This document shows, in pieces, positions 42,247-52,488 of a stretch of 52,533 bases of DNA. Where the stretch lies: NCBI GenBank assembly GCA_016789845.1, contig JAEUQA010000025.1, forward strand, positions 1 to 52,533, in the 5' to 3' direction. The stretch is from Chromatiales bacterium. GTDB lineage: Bacteria; Pseudomonadota; Gammaproteobacteria; Steroidobacterales; GCA-2729495. The notes under the pieces were generated by a model that worked only from the letters and a program-made list of their open reading frames with translations, made no database searches and was not told the DNA's origin. Position numbers and translations under genes: made by a program. Position 1 is the first letter of the stretch. Each line of letters starts with the position of its first letter.

Positions 42247-43128
42247 ATGGCACGGAAGCACGATCACGAGGAGCACGTCAACCACGAGGCCTGGGCCATT
42301 CCCTACGGCGACCTCGTGACGCTGCTGCTCGCCTTCTTCGTGGTGATGTACGCCGTGTCCTCGGTCAACGAGGGCAAGTACCGGGTGCTGTCCGACTCGC
42401 TCACGGCGGCGTTCCGCGGCACGCCACGCACCATGGAGCCGGTCCCCGTTGGCGACAAGCCCGCCAGGACCAGGGGCGACGACACCCTGGCAGGGATCAA
42501 GCCGAACCAGGCAATGAAGTTCCCGGACCCGGTCGAGGCCGCGAAGAAGGCCAGCGAGGACGAGGCCCTTCAGGTCCAGCTGCGCCAGATGACCGAGGAC
42601 CTGCAGAGCGCCATGCAGCCGCTCATCGACCAGGACATGATCCGCGTCCAGCGCGCGCCCTCCTGGGTCGAAGTCGAGATCAAGACCGACATCCTGTTCC
42701 CGAGCGGCAGCGCGGAGATCGAGGCGGCTGCCATCGACATCCTCGAGCGGCTCGCGGCGATACTCGCTGACCGTCCCTACCCCATCCGGATCGAGGGACA
42801 TACCGACGACCGCCCGATCAGGACTGCCCAGTTCCCGTCCAACTGGGAGCTCTCGGCGGCCCGGGCCGCGCGCATCGTGCGGCTGTTCGAACAGCGCGGG
42901 ATCACGGCGAGCCGGATGGTGGTGGCGGGGATGGGCGAGAACCAGCCCCTCGCCGACAACAGCACGCCGGAGGGCCGCAACCGCAACCGCCGCGTGGCCC
43001 TCGTGATCCTGGGCACGCCACCGGCCCCGACCGATCCCATGCCCGGCGGCATTGCGCCTGAACCGCCGGTACCGGCCGTGGCCACGCCGGCGCCCGGGAC
43101 CACCGGGACGACGGAGGCCACCGGATGA
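42247..43128 (+). CDS. motD: MotD/MotB-type flagellar stator protein
   Basis: This 293-residue protein has a short cytoplasmic N-terminus, one membrane segment (about 22-40) with the proton-carrying Asp22 in IPYGDLVTLL, a plug/linker region and a periplasmic OmpA-like peptidoglycan-binding domain (about 140-255) with RIEGHTDDRPI and SAARAARIVRLFEQRGI, NRNRRVALVIL. The last 35 residues are Pro/Ala/Thr-rich. The start is ATG 42247. Its stop overlaps the next small gene by 4 bases. Confidence 0.94.
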   Translation: MARKHDHEEHVNHEAWAIPYGDLVTLLLAFFVVMYAVSSVNEGKYRVLSDSLTAAFRGTPRTMEPVPVGDKPARTRGDDTLAGIKPNQAMKFPDPVEAAKKASEDEALQVQLRQMTEDLQSAMQPLIDQDMIRVQRAPSWVEVEIKTDILFPSGSAEIEAAAIDILERLAAILADRPYPIRIEGHTDDRPIRTAQFPSNWELSAARAARIVRLFEQRGITASRMVVAGMGENQPLADNSTPEGRNRNRRVALVILGTPPAPTDPMPGGIAPEPPVPAVATPAPGTTGTTEATG

Positions 43129-43310
43129 AGCCCGTGGACCACGTGAATCCGATGGTTCCCGCCAACTGGGTCCGCCGCGTCGAGGACAAGCGCCGCCGGT
43201 CGGACCCGAAGCAGCGGAACCCGGGGCAGGACCAGCAGTCCCGCGACCAGAAGCAGCCGCACGGCCCCGACCCGGACGGCCGTACCCACATCATTGATGA
43301 ACTCGCCTAG
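43125..43310 (+). CDS. Small basic protein of unknown function in the motor operon
   Basis: This 61-residue protein overlaps motD as ATGA and ends shortly before the DUF2802-type gene, so translational coupling argues that it is real. It has a short N-terminal part (MKPVDHVNPMVPANWVRRVE), then a highly charged, Arg/Lys/Gln/Pro-rich middle, and ends THIIDELA. No signal peptide or membrane segment is visible. I do not recognise a family. A role in the motor is suggested only by position. Confidence 0.6.
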   Translation: MKPVDHVNPMVPANWVRRVEDKRRRSDPKQRNPGQDQQSRDQKQPHGPDPDGRTHIIDELA

Positions 43311-43321
43311 GGGAAATGACC

Positions 43322-43792
43322 ATGCCTGCACTCGACACGGTCCTGGCCGGCATAGCCGGCCTCATGAACGGTATCTACCTGCCCGCGGCCACGCCCGCGT
43401 CGGTGGCGGCGGGACTGGTGGCAGTTCCCTGCCTCCTGGCCCTGGCCTGGCTGGGGCGCCGGCTGATGGCCCGGCAAGGTGCCGACGCATCGACGGGCAG
43501 CCAGCTCGACGCGATCCACCAGCGCCTGCAGGCCACCGAACTCCTGCTGGCGGACGCTACCAGCGAGGCCGCCCAGCTTCGCCAGCGCGTCGACCAGCTG
43601 ACGTCCCGGCAGGACGCGCTGTCGACTGGCAACACCCGCAGCGGCCTGCGCCAGGCGATCGCGCTGTCGCGGCACGGCGCCACCACGCGCCAGCTGGTCG
43701 ATACCTGCGGCCTGAGCCAGGGCGAGGCGCACCTGGTCCAGACCCTGTACGGACGGGCCGCCGGCGAGGGCCAGCCCGGGGAAATCCATTGA
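43322..43792 (+). CDS. DUF2802-type membrane-anchored protein
   Basis: This 156-residue protein has one membrane segment (about 25-42), a coiled coil (about 55-95) and a C-terminal helical region SGLRQAIALSRHGATTRQLVDTCGLSQGEAHLVQTLYG, which matches the DUF2802 pattern seen in genes after motD in other gammaproteobacteria. The C-terminal part resembles a small helix-turn-helix. ATG 43322 is used because GGGGA is 7-8 bases before it; the ATG at 43316 is too close to it. The function is unknown; it is presumably flagellar by location. Confidence 0.78.
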   Translation: MPALDTVLAGIAGLMNGIYLPAATPASVAAGLVAVPCLLALAWLGRRLMARQGADASTGSQLDAIHQRLQATELLLADATSEAAQLRQRVDQLTSRQDALSTGNTRSGLRQAIALSRHGATTRQLVDTCGLSQGEAHLVQTLYGRAAGEGQPGEIH

Positions 43793-43829
43793 CAGCCGTG
43801 AAGAAAGAAACCGCCTGGGAGCGACGCCG

Positions 43830-45346
43830 ATGAGCCAGATACCCGACCACATCATGCAGCGCCTGCGGACCTGCACGACCTTCCCGACGCCGCCCCCGGT
43901 GGCGATGAAGGTCCTGCAGCTGGCCCAGAACCCGGACATCGACCTGGCCAAGGTCGCTGACACCGTCAGCGCCGACCCGGCCATCGCCGCGAAGGTAATG
44001 CGCATCGCCAACTCGGCCATGTATGCCCGGCGCCGGCAGAGCGCCAATCTCCGCCAGGCCCTCATCACCCTCGGGCTGAATGCCACGCTGACGCTCGCAC
44101 TCAGCTTCACGCTCGTGCAGACCCTGAAGAAGACTGCCACGGGCGGCTTCGACTTCCAGGCCTACTGGCGCCGCACGGTGCTGTCGGCCGCCTGGGGCAA
44201 GCTGCTGGCCAGCGAACTTGGGCGGCGCGACGCGGAGGAGATCTTCCTGGCCTCGCTGCTCCAGGACCTCGGCATGCTGGTGGTCTTCAAGCTCTGGCCC
44301 GAGGTGTATGAGGGCATCGCCCCGTTCAAGATAGAGCACCCGCGCATCTGCCAGCACGAGCAGAACTGCATCGGCACGGACCACCGGGCGATCGGCTCCG
44401 CGCTCCTCGGCATCTGGAACATGCCGGCCAACCTGGTGCAGGCATTGCAGCACAGCCACGACCCCAGCGCCGCAGGCGTCGATGCCGAGGACAAGCCCTT
44501 CATCCGGGCGGTCGCCATGTCGGGCGAGCTCAGCGATGTGTGGCTCGGCGCCCGCAACGACGTGACCCTGCGCCGCGTGGGCCAGCAGGCCCACAAGTAC
44601 CTCGGCATCCAGCCCCACCGCCTGGGAGAGATGTTCGACCTCGTGCGCGAGCAGCTGCCGGTGGCCGAGGAGCTTTTCCAGATGGAGCTTTACGACGCAG
44701 GCCAGTTGCAGGACATCACCGACGCCGCGCGGGAAACCCTGATGGTCCACAACCTTCGCCAGATTGCCGACAACAACATGCTGGAGAAGAGCAAGCGGGA
44801 GCTCGAGGAGGAGAACTCCGAGCTGAAGACCGAGAACGTGCGCGACCCCCTGACCAACGCGCACAACCGCCGCTTCTTCGAGGATTCGCTGAACCGGGAG
44901 TTCGAGACCGCGTCGAGGCACGGCTGGCCGCTGTCCGTGGTCTTCGTGGACCTGGACAAGTTCAAGCAGGTCAATGACAACTTCGGCCACCAGGCCGGCG
45001 ACGCCATCCTGCAGGCCGTGGCCCAGCTGCTGCGGAACACGCTGCGGGATTCGGACATCGTGGCCCGCTACGGCGGCGACGAATTCGTGCTGCTGCTCCC
45101 CGGCATCGACGCCGGCAAGGCCGACAGCGTCGGCGTGCGCGTGTGCGAGGAGGCCAGGAAGCGGAATGTCCAGACCACCGATGGCAGGCAGGTGGGCATC
45201 ACGCTGTCGCTCGGCATCGCCACCTTCGACTCGCACAACGGGTTCGACAGCCCGAAGGCCCTGCTGGCGGCAGCCGACTCGGCGCTCTACCAGTCGAAGA
45301 AGGACGGCCGGGACCGTTACACCTGCTTCGACAAGATCAAGGCCGC

Positions 45347-45350
<4 letters not shown>
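43830..45350 (+). CDS. HDOD-GGDEF fusion, probable diguanylate cyclase
   Basis: This 506-residue cytoplasmic protein has an N-terminal HDOD domain (about 15-285), with [20 protein letters not shown] and [29 protein letters not shown]; the HD-GYP catalytic residues are absent, as usual for HDOD. A short helical linker leads to a C-terminal GGDEF domain (about 335-500) with an intact GGDEF (415-419), inhibitory-site RDSD (406-409) and [18 protein letters not shown]. It should make c-di-GMP and be product-inhibited. It lies 37 bases after the DUF2802 gene with no clear promoter, and convergently overlaps the FleQ-like gene by 4 bases. Confidence 0.92.
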
Positions 45351-46417
<1,067 letters not shown>

Positions 46418-46452
46418 GCGTCTGGATCGGGTGCCCCGGGAAAGTTGGCGCT

Positions 46453-46482
46453 ATGATCGGGGTGCGCCGCGACCGAAGTCAA
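46453..46482 (-). promoter_or_regulatory. Possible sigma-70 promoter of the FleQ-like gene
   Basis: On the minus strand TTGACT and GATCAT are separated by 18 bases. The predicted start is near 46446, giving a leader of about 29 bases. A housekeeping promoter is expected for a master flagellar regulator. Confidence 0.4.
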
Positions 46483-46512
46483 ACAAAACGCCAATTTCCC
46501 GTCACCGGACCG

Positions 46513-47673
46513 ATGCCGCCGCCCTTCCTCCCTGCCCGCAGCAAGCTCCCGGACGTGGGCACCACGATCTTCACGGTGATGTCCCAGCTCGCCGCCGAGC
46601 ACGGCGCCATCAACCTGTCCCAGGGCTTCCCGGACTTTCCCGCCCCCGCCGGGCTGCTCGACCGGGTCACCCATCACCTGCAAGCCGGCCACAACCAGTA
46701 CGCGCCCATGAGCGGCCTGCCGGCCCTGCGCGCACAGATCGCGCGGAAGACCCTGGCCCTCTATGGCCGCGCCGTCGACCCGGACACGGAGGTGACCGTC
46801 ACCTCCGGCGCCACCGAGGCGCTGTTCTGCGCGATCGAGGCCGTCGTGCAGGCCGGGGACGAGGTGCTCTGCCTGGACCCCGCCTACGACTCCTACGACC
46901 CGGCCATCCGCCTGGCCGGCGGCCGCCCGGTGCACGTGCCGCTTCGGCAGCCGGACTTTGCCGTGGACTGGGACCGGGTGCGGGCCGCGATCACGCCGCG
47001 CACGCGCCTGCTGATCCTGAACTCGCCCCACAATCCGACCGGCGCGGTGCTGTCGGCGAAAGACATGGCGGCGCTGACGGACATGGTCCGCGGCTCCCGC
47101 CTGCTGCTGCTCGGTGACGAGGTCTACGAGCACATCATCTTCGACAGCCGGCGGCACGAGAGCCTGCTGCGCCACCCGGAACTGGCCGACCGGAGCCTGG
47201 TGGTGTCGTCCTTCGGCAAGACCTACCACGCAACGGGCTGGAAGATCGGCTACTGCGTGGCGCCGGCGGCGCTCACCCGGGAGTTCCGCCGGGTGCACCA
47301 GTTCGTGCAATTCTGCGTCGTGACGCCAATGCAGTGGGCACTGGCGGACTTCCTGGAGAGCGACCCCGGGCACTACCTGGAACTGCCGGCCTTCTACCAG
47401 GCGAAGCGGGACCGTTTCTGTGAGCTGCTGGCGCCGTCCCGCTTTCGCTTCACGCCGTCGGCAGGCACCTATTTCCAGCTGCTCGACTACGGTGCCATCA
47501 CCGACGAGGCCGACGTGGCCTATGCCCGCCGCCTGACGATCGAGGCCGGCGTGGCCTGCATCCCTGTGTCGGTGTTCTGCGCGGAGCCCCTCGCCACGCC
47601 CCTGCTGCGCTTCTGCTTCGCCAAGGACGTGGCCACGCTGGAGAGGGCCGCGGAGATCCTGTGCAGGATCTGA
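46513..47673 (+). CDS. PLP-dependent aminotransferase (class I/II, methionine aminotransferase-like)
   Basis: This 386-residue fold-type I enzyme has INLSQGFPDFPAPAGLLD near the N-terminus, YAPMSGLPALRAQIA, NSPHNPTG with Asn174, Asp202 and Tyr205 in GDEVYEHI, the PLP lysine in SSFGKTYHATGWKIGY (Lys236) and a C-terminal LLRFCFAKD with the carboxylate-binding Arg. The QGFPDF start and the HNPTG-GDEVYEH pattern resemble the YbdL/kynurenine aminotransferase group that uses methionine or aromatic amino acids. ATG 46513 gives the family length. It is divergent from the FleQ-like gene and has no visible link to motility. Confidence 0.9.
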   Translation: MPPPFLPARSKLPDVGTTIFTVMSQLAAEHGAINLSQGFPDFPAPAGLLDRVTHHLQAGHNQYAPMSGLPALRAQIARKTLALYGRAVDPDTEVTVTSGATEALFCAIEAVVQAGDEVLCLDPAYDSYDPAIRLAGGRPVHVPLRQPDFAVDWDRVRAAITPRTRLLILNSPHNPTGAVLSAKDMAALTDMVRGSRLLLLGDEVYEHIIFDSRRHESLLRHPELADRSLVVSSFGKTYHATGWKIGYCVAPAALTREFRRVHQFVQFCVVTPMQWALADFLESDPGHYLELPAFYQAKRDRFCELLAPSRFRFTPSAGTYFQLLDYGAITDEADVAYARRLTIEAGVACIPVSVFCAEPLATPLLRFCFAKDVATLERAAEILCRI

Positions 47674-47700
47674 CCGCCGCGACCCCATACAATTCACCGC

Positions 47701-48447
47701 ATGCGCCGCCTGCTCGTCTTCCAGCACGTCCCCCACGAGATCCTCGGCACCCTCGACCCCCTGCTCCGGGACCACGGCTTCCGCATCCGCTACGTCAACT
47801 TCGGCCGGCACCCGGACGCCGTGCCGGACCTGGACCGCTACCACGGCCTCATCGTGCTGGGCGGGCCCATGAACTGCGACCAGGTGGAGCGACACCGTCA
47901 CCTCGCCACCGAGGTGGCGGCCATCCAGGCCGCGGTGCGCGACGGCAAGCCGGTGCTGGGGATCTGCCTGGGCTCCCAGCTGCTCGCCAGGGCGCTGGGC
48001 GCGCCAGTGAGCAGGCACCATGTGAAGGAGATCGGCTGGTACGACGTGGCGCCCACGGACGAGGGCCGCAGGGACCCGCTGTTCCGCCACTTCGGCGCGA
48101 GCGAGAGGATCTTCCAGTGGCACGGTGACACCTTCGCCATCCCCCATGGCGCGGTGCACCTGGCGACGTCGGGCGCCTGCGCCCACCAGGCGTTCCGCTT
48201 CGGCCACAACGCCTACGGTCTGCAGTTCCACCTGGAGGTGGACGAGCCCATGGTGCACCGCTGGCTGGAGGCGCCCATCAACCGGCGGGAACTGGAGGAA
48301 CTTCAGGGGGTCATAGACCCGGAGGCCATTGCCCGGGAAACGCCCGCGTACATTCCCCGCTCCCGGGAACTGGGGGACGCGGTGTTCAGCGAGTTCATCC
48401 GGTTGTTCCAGGGGAGGCACCGGCGCGTGGTGCTGCCATCGCGTTGA
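47701..48447 (+). CDS. Class I glutamine amidotransferase-like protein
   Basis: This 248-residue protein has the class I amidotransferase triad: nucleophile Cys89 in GICLGSQLLA, His177 and Glu179 in LQFHLEVDE. The GGPMNC loop (about 54-59) is also typical. It is of the stand-alone GMP synthase-like type; the acceptor substrate is unknown, since no synthetase domain is present. It is 27 bases after the aminotransferase gene. TACAAT (47688-47693) is a possible -10 box but no -35 is seen. No clear ribosome-binding site is visible. Confidence 0.88.
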   Translation: MRRLLVFQHVPHEILGTLDPLLRDHGFRIRYVNFGRHPDAVPDLDRYHGLIVLGGPMNCDQVERHRHLATEVAAIQAAVRDGKPVLGICLGSQLLARALGAPVSRHHVKEIGWYDVAPTDEGRRDPLFRHFGASERIFQWHGDTFAIPHGAVHLATSGACAHQAFRFGHNAYGLQFHLEVDEPMVHRWLEAPINRRELEELQGVIDPEAIARETPAYIPRSRELGDAVFSEFIRLFQGRHRRVVLPSR

Positions 48448-48464
48448 TCCGGGGAGGATCCATC

Positions 48465-49442
48465 ATGACGGACCGCAGGACTTTCCTGGCCCGGCTCGCC
48501 GCCACCGCGGCCCTGGGCGGCGCTGCCCTGAGCAGCACGGCACTGGGCAGCAAGGCACTGGGCAGCACGGCACTGGGCAGCGCGAACGTCGCCGCCGGCG
48601 GCGCGACGGGACGCGGCGCGACGAAGCTGCTCAGCCGCGTCATCCCGTCCAGCGGCGAAGCCCTGCCGGTCATCGGCATGGGCACCTCCCGAACCTTCGA
48701 CGTGGCGGCGGAGCCGGCGGCCCTCCGGCCGCTGGCGGAAGTGGTCCGGGCCCTGTTCGACGGTGGCGCCACGCTGATTGATTCGTCGCCGATGTACGGC
48801 AGGGCCGAGGCCGTCACGGGCCGCTTGCTCAGTGACCTCGGCAATCCCGGCGTGTTTGCCGCGACCAAGGTCTGGGCCGATGGCAGGGAGGCGGGCATCC
48901 GGCAGATGGAGGAGTCCTTCCGCCTGCTCGGCGTCCCGCGCATGGACCTGATGCAGGTCCACAACCTGCGGGACTGGCGCACCCACCTTGCCACGCTGCG
49001 GGAATGGAAGGAGTCGGGACGGATCCGCTATGTCGGCATCACCACCTCCCGCAAGGACCAGTACGGGGAATTTGCGGCGGTGATGCGCGCCGAGCCGCTC
49101 GACTTCGTGCAGCTGAACTACAGCCTGGGCGAGCGCGAGGCGGAGCAGGTGCTGCTGCCCCTGGCCCGGGACCGGGGCATGGCGGTGCTGGTCAACCGGC
49201 CCTACATGCGCGGCGAGTTGTTCAGCCGCGTGCGCGGCAAGGCCCTGCCCGCCTGGGCGTCCGAACTCGACTGCACGACCTGGGGGCAGTTGTTCATGAA
49301 GTTCATCCTCGCCCACCCGGCCGTCACCTGCGTGATCCCGGCGACGACGAGCGTCCGCAACATGCAGGACAACCTGGCGGGCGGAAGCGGGCAACTGCCG
49401 GATGAAGCCCTGCGGCAGCGGATGATCGCCGCCATCGGCTGA
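48465..49442 (+). CDS. Tat-exported aldo/keto reductase
   Basis: This 325-residue protein has a twin-arginine signal (DRRTFLAR, 3-10, then hydrophobic 11-22), followed by a Ala/Leu/Gly/Ser repeat (about 20-40). The reductase domain has the catalytic tetrad positions Asp106, Tyr111 (SSPMYGRAE), Lys135 (ATKV) and His166 (QVHN), so it should act on carbonyls with NADPH in the periplasm, or be exported with its cofactor. The start is ATG 48465, after GGAGGATCCATC; the upstream alternative start lies within the preceding gene. Its substrate is unknown. Confidence 0.88.
   Translation: MTDRRTFLARLAATAALGGAALSSTALGSKALGSTALGSANVAAGGATGRGATKLLSRVIPSSGEALPVIGMGTSRTFDVAAEPAALRPLAEVVRALFDGGATLIDSSPMYGRAEAVTGRLLSDLGNPGVFAATKVWADGREAGIRQMEESFRLLGVPRMDLMQVHNLRDWRTHLATLREWKESGRIRYVGITTSRKDQYGEFAAVMRAEPLDFVQLNYSLGEREAEQVLLPLARDRGMAVLVNRPYMRGELFSRVRGKALPAWASELDCTTWGQLFMKFILAHPAVTCVIPATTSVRNMQDNLAGGSGQLPDEALRQRMIAAIG
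48525..48584 (+). repeat. Four tandem 15-bp repeats in the aldo/keto reductase gene
   Basis: Four in-frame copies of a GCACTGGGCAGCACG-type unit, encoding Ala-Leu-(Gly/Ser)-Ser-X, follow the Tat signal. The last three copies differ at only one or two bases each. The unit length keeps the frame, so copy number could vary without loss of the protein. Confidence 0.85.
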
Positions 49443-49610
49443 GCCAGCCGGCCGCTGGCCGGTGTGACGTAATGCCGCACATTGAAATCGGGCGCTCTCG
49501 CCACCATTTACTGCCGGCAGCCCGGCGATCGTTAAATTGCCCGCCCCGATGGCGGGGGCTACCATCACCGGTCAATCCCCGCCCTGCGCCCGCAACCAGA
49601 GGACTGCCGA

Positions 49611-52085
49611 GTGAGCGTCATTCCCGCCGAGGCCACCGCCCCCGCCACTGCACCTGCCAGGACCCGGCCTGCCGGCGACGGCCTCGCCCGGGTGGACCTG
49701 CCCGTGCGCGGGATGACCTGCAGCGCCTGCGCCACCCGGCTCGAAAAGGCCCTGGGCCTGGTGACCGGAGTGGACTCGGCGGCCGTCAATTTCGCCGTCG
49801 AGCGCGCCGATGTCACCTACGATCCGGCAACGCTGGCCGTCCCGGCCATCGCCGATGCCATCGTCAAGGCCGGTTTCGAGGTTCCCACCGAAACCTTCTC
49901 CTTCCCCATCGAGGGCATGACCTGCAGCGCCTGCTCGACCCGCGTGGAAAAGGCCCTGCGCGGCGTACCGGGAGTCGTCGAGGCCAACGTCAACCTGGCC
50001 ATCGAGCGGGCTGACATACGCGTCATCCCGGGCACCGCCCGCCTGTCCGAACTGGCGGAAGCCGTGACCAAGGCGGGCTACGGGGCCCGGATCGAGTCAC
50101 CGGCGGCATCGCAGGCCCAGGCGGAGGAAGAGCATCGCCAGCGGGACCGGGCCCAGCTCCGGCGGGAACTGGTGATCCTGCTGATCTCGGCGGCCTTTGC
50201 CACGCCCCTGCTCTTCCAGATGGGCGCCATGTCCTTCAACCTGCACTGGCACCTGCCGGCCTGGATGGAACTGCTGCTCGCCACGCCGGTGCAGTTCGTC
50301 ATCGGCGCCCGCTTCTACAAGTCTGCCTGGAAGGCCATCAAGGCCCGGTCGGGCAACATGGATGTCCTCGTGGTGCTGGGCACGACCGCGGCCTACGGCT
50401 ACAGCGTCTACCTGCTCGCCACGCTGGGCCTCGACGGGGCCATGGGCCAGCTGTATTTCGAGGCCTCGGTGATCATCATTACCCTGGTCCTGCTCGGCAA
50501 GTTCCTGGAATCCCGGGCCAAGCGCGGCACGACGGCCGCCATCCGGCAGCTCATGGACCTGCGGCCACAGACGGCACGGCTGCGCGGGGCGGACGGCGCG
50601 GAACGCGAGGTGCCCATCAACGAGGTGCGGGCCGGCGACCTGGTGATCGTCCGGCCGGGCGAGCGCATTCCCGTGGACGGCGAGGTGGTGGCTGGCCGCA
50701 GCGAGCTCGACGAGTCGCTGATCACCGGCGAGAGCCTGCCCGTGGACAAGCAACCCGGCAGCAAGGTGACCGGCGGCGCCATCAACGGCACCGGCCTGCT
50801 GGAAGTGCGCGCCACCGCGGTGGGCGCCGACTCCACGCTTGCCCGCATCATCCGGCTCGTGGAGAACGCCCAGGGCGGCAAGGCGCCCGTGCAGCGCCTG
50901 GTGGACCAGATCAGCGCCATCTTCGTGCCCATTGTCGTGGTGCTGGCCATCATCACCTTCATCAGCTGGTTCGCCTTCTCCGGCAATTTCGAGCAGGCCT
51001 TCGTCTCGGCCGTCGCCGTGCTGGTGATCGCCTGCCCCTGCGCGCTGGGCCTGGCCACGCCGACCGCCATCATGACCGGCACTGGCGCGGCCGCCCGGGC
51101 CGGCATCCTCATCAAGGACGTGGAGTCCCTCGAGCGGGCGCACCGGCTCGACACCATCGTCTTCGACAAGACCGGCACGCTCACGGCGGGACGGGCCACC
51201 CTGGTGGGCACCGCGCCGCTCCGGGGCACCGACGACCAGCTTGTGCAGCTGGCGGCATCGGTGCAGCACGGCAGCGAGCACCCGCTGGCCCGCGCCATGC
51301 TCGAGGCTGCGGAGCAACGACAGCTGCGGCGCTCACCCGTGGCGGACTTCCGGAGCCACACGGGCCGCGGTGTCAGCGGCACCGTCGACGGGCGCGAGAT
51401 CTTCATCGGCAATACCCGCCTGCTCGTCGAGCAGGGCATCGCCACGGGCGAAGCCGCCGCCCTCGTCCAGGACTGGGAACGCAAGGGCCGGACTGCCGTG
51501 TTCCTGGCGGACCGGGACGGTGTGCTGGGCGTGCTCGCCATCGCCGACCCGCTGCGGCCCGAGGCGCTGGAAGCCGTGAGTGCCCTGCGCAAGATGGGCG
51601 TCCGCACGCTCATGCTGTCCGGCGACGCAGAACTGGTGGCAGCAGCCATCGGCCATGAGGCCGGCGTGGACGAGGCGCGCGGCGCCATCCGCCCCGAGGG
51701 CAAGGCCGAGGCCATCCAGGAGCTCCGGGCCGCCGGGCGAATGGTCGGCATGCTGGGCGATGGCATCAACGACGCGCCGGCCCTGGCCGCCGCCGACGTG
51801 GGCATTGCCATGGGCACCGGCACCGACATCGCCATGGAAACCGCCGGCGTGACCCTGATGCGGCCGGACCCGCGCCTGGTGGCCGGCGCCATCGATGCCA
51901 GCCGGGCCACGTTCCGCAAGATCAAGCAGAACCTGTTCTGGGCCTTCATCTACAATATTGTCGGCATCCCGCTCGCGGCCTTCGGCTATCTGAGCCCCGC
52001 CCTCGCCGGCGCGGCCATGGCGATGAGCAGCGTCAGCGTGGTGACCAACTCGCTGCTGCTGCGCCGCTGGCGGCCGCGCAAGTAG
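49611..52085 (+). CDS. copA: CopA-type copper-exporting P1B ATPase
   Basis: This 824-residue protein has two N-terminal heavy-metal domains (CSAC at 37-40 and CSAC at 105-108), eight membrane segments, the actuator domain with TGES, the ion-binding CPC (475-477), the phosphorylation motif DKTGT (Asp519) and GDGINDAPALAAADVG. CPC with double HMA indicates export of Cu(I). GTG 49611 is the start, with AGAGGA about 9 bases before. The 168-base gap upstream shows no CueR-type dyad that I can recognise. The copper chaperone gene follows. Confidence 0.96.
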   Translation: MSVIPAEATAPATAPARTRPAGDGLARVDLPVRGMTCSACATRLEKALGLVTGVDSAAVNFAVERADVTYDPATLAVPAIADAIVKAGFEVPTETFSFPIEGMTCSACSTRVEKALRGVPGVVEANVNLAIERADIRVIPGTARLSELAEAVTKAGYGARIESPAASQAQAEEEHRQRDRAQLRRELVILLISAAFATPLLFQMGAMSFNLHWHLPAWMELLLATPVQFVIGARFYKSAWKAIKARSGNMDVLVVLGTTAAYGYSVYLLATLGLDGAMGQLYFEASVIIITLVLLGKFLESRAKRGTTAAIRQLMDLRPQTARLRGADGAEREVPINEVRAGDLVIVRPGERIPVDGEVVAGRSELDESLITGESLPVDKQPGSKVTGGAINGTGLLEVRATAVGADSTLARIIRLVENAQGGKAPVQRLVDQISAIFVPIVVVLAIITFISWFAFSGNFEQAFVSAVAVLVIACPCALGLATPTAIMTGTGAAARAGILIKDVESLERAHRLDTIVFDKTGTLTAGRATLVGTAPLRGTDDQLVQLAASVQHGSEHPLARAMLEAAEQRQLRRSPVADFRSHTGRGVSGTVDGREIFIGNTRLLVEQGIATGEAAALVQDWERKGRTAVFLADRDGVLGVLAIADPLRPEALEAVSALRKMGVRTLMLSGDAELVAAAIGHEAGVDEARGAIRPEGKAEAIQELRAAGRMVGMLGDGINDAPALAAADVGIAMGTGTDIAMETAGVTLMRPDPRLVAGAIDASRATFRKIKQNLFWAFIYNIVGIPLAAFGYLSPALAGAAMAMSSVSVVTNSLLLRRWRPRK

Positions 52086-52138
52086 CCAACACCCGCGGCA
52101 GACGTAGATCAACCATGATGACCGGAGGACGAAATCTC

Positions 52139-52345
52139 ATGAAGGCTGAATTCAAGGTGTCGGGCATGACCTGCGGCGGCTGCGAGCGCAGCGTGCAGAA
52201 CGCGCTGACGAGCCACAAGGGCGTTACCGCCGCGAAGGCCGACCGGACCAGCGGCACCGTTGCCGTCGAGTTCGACCCCGCCCAGATCGAGCAGGCCGCC
52301 CTGGCCAAGGCCATCACGGCCGCCGGCTTCCAGGTCGCCGCCTGA
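52139..52345 (+). CDS. copZ: CopZ-like copper chaperone
   Basis: This 68-residue HMA-domain protein carries the metal motif MTCGGC (Cys12 and Cys15) and the ferredoxin-like pattern with GVTAAKADRTSGTVAVEFDP and LAKAITAAGFQV. It would carry Cu(I) to the ATPase encoded just upstream. ATG 52139 has GGAGGA about 9 bases before it; ATG 52115 and 52118 are less well placed. The element 52348-52485 begins two bases after its stop. Confidence 0.93.
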   Translation: MKAEFKVSGMTCGGCERSVQNALTSHKGVTAAKADRTSGTVAVEFDPAQIEQAALAKAITAAGFQVAA

Positions 52346-52347
52346 CT

Positions 52348-52485
52348 GTAGCGCAGGAGCGGCTTCAGGCGCGACCGGGGAATTGGGGACAGATTTAATT
52401 TCCCGCGAGTCAAGCGTGCTTACGCCGGACCGCGGGAACTTACATCTGTCCCCAATTCCCCGGCCGCGCCAGAAGGCGCTCCTAC
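52348..52485. repeat. Composite inverted-repeat element (REP-type ends, inner GGGGAATTGGGGACAGAT arms)
   Basis: The left arm (52348-52407) and right arm (52431-52485) are imperfect reverse complements over about 55 bases around a 23-base centre. Each arm has an outer REP-like part (GGAGCGSCTTC, GGCGCGRCC) and an inner GGGGAATTGGGGACAGAT part ending TTCCCGCG. Inner repeats of this kind are known near IS200/RAYT-type transposases, from memory. No transposase gene is in the window, so it looks like a non-autonomous element. Confidence 0.75.
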
Positions 52486-52488
52486 ATT

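Noticed and set aside
49540..49556. CCCGCC-CCGAT-GGCGGG hairpin upstream of copA as a copper-responsive leader or operator
   Set aside because: The stem is only 6 bp and it does not match CueR or CsoR site patterns I know; it may just end the reductase transcript.
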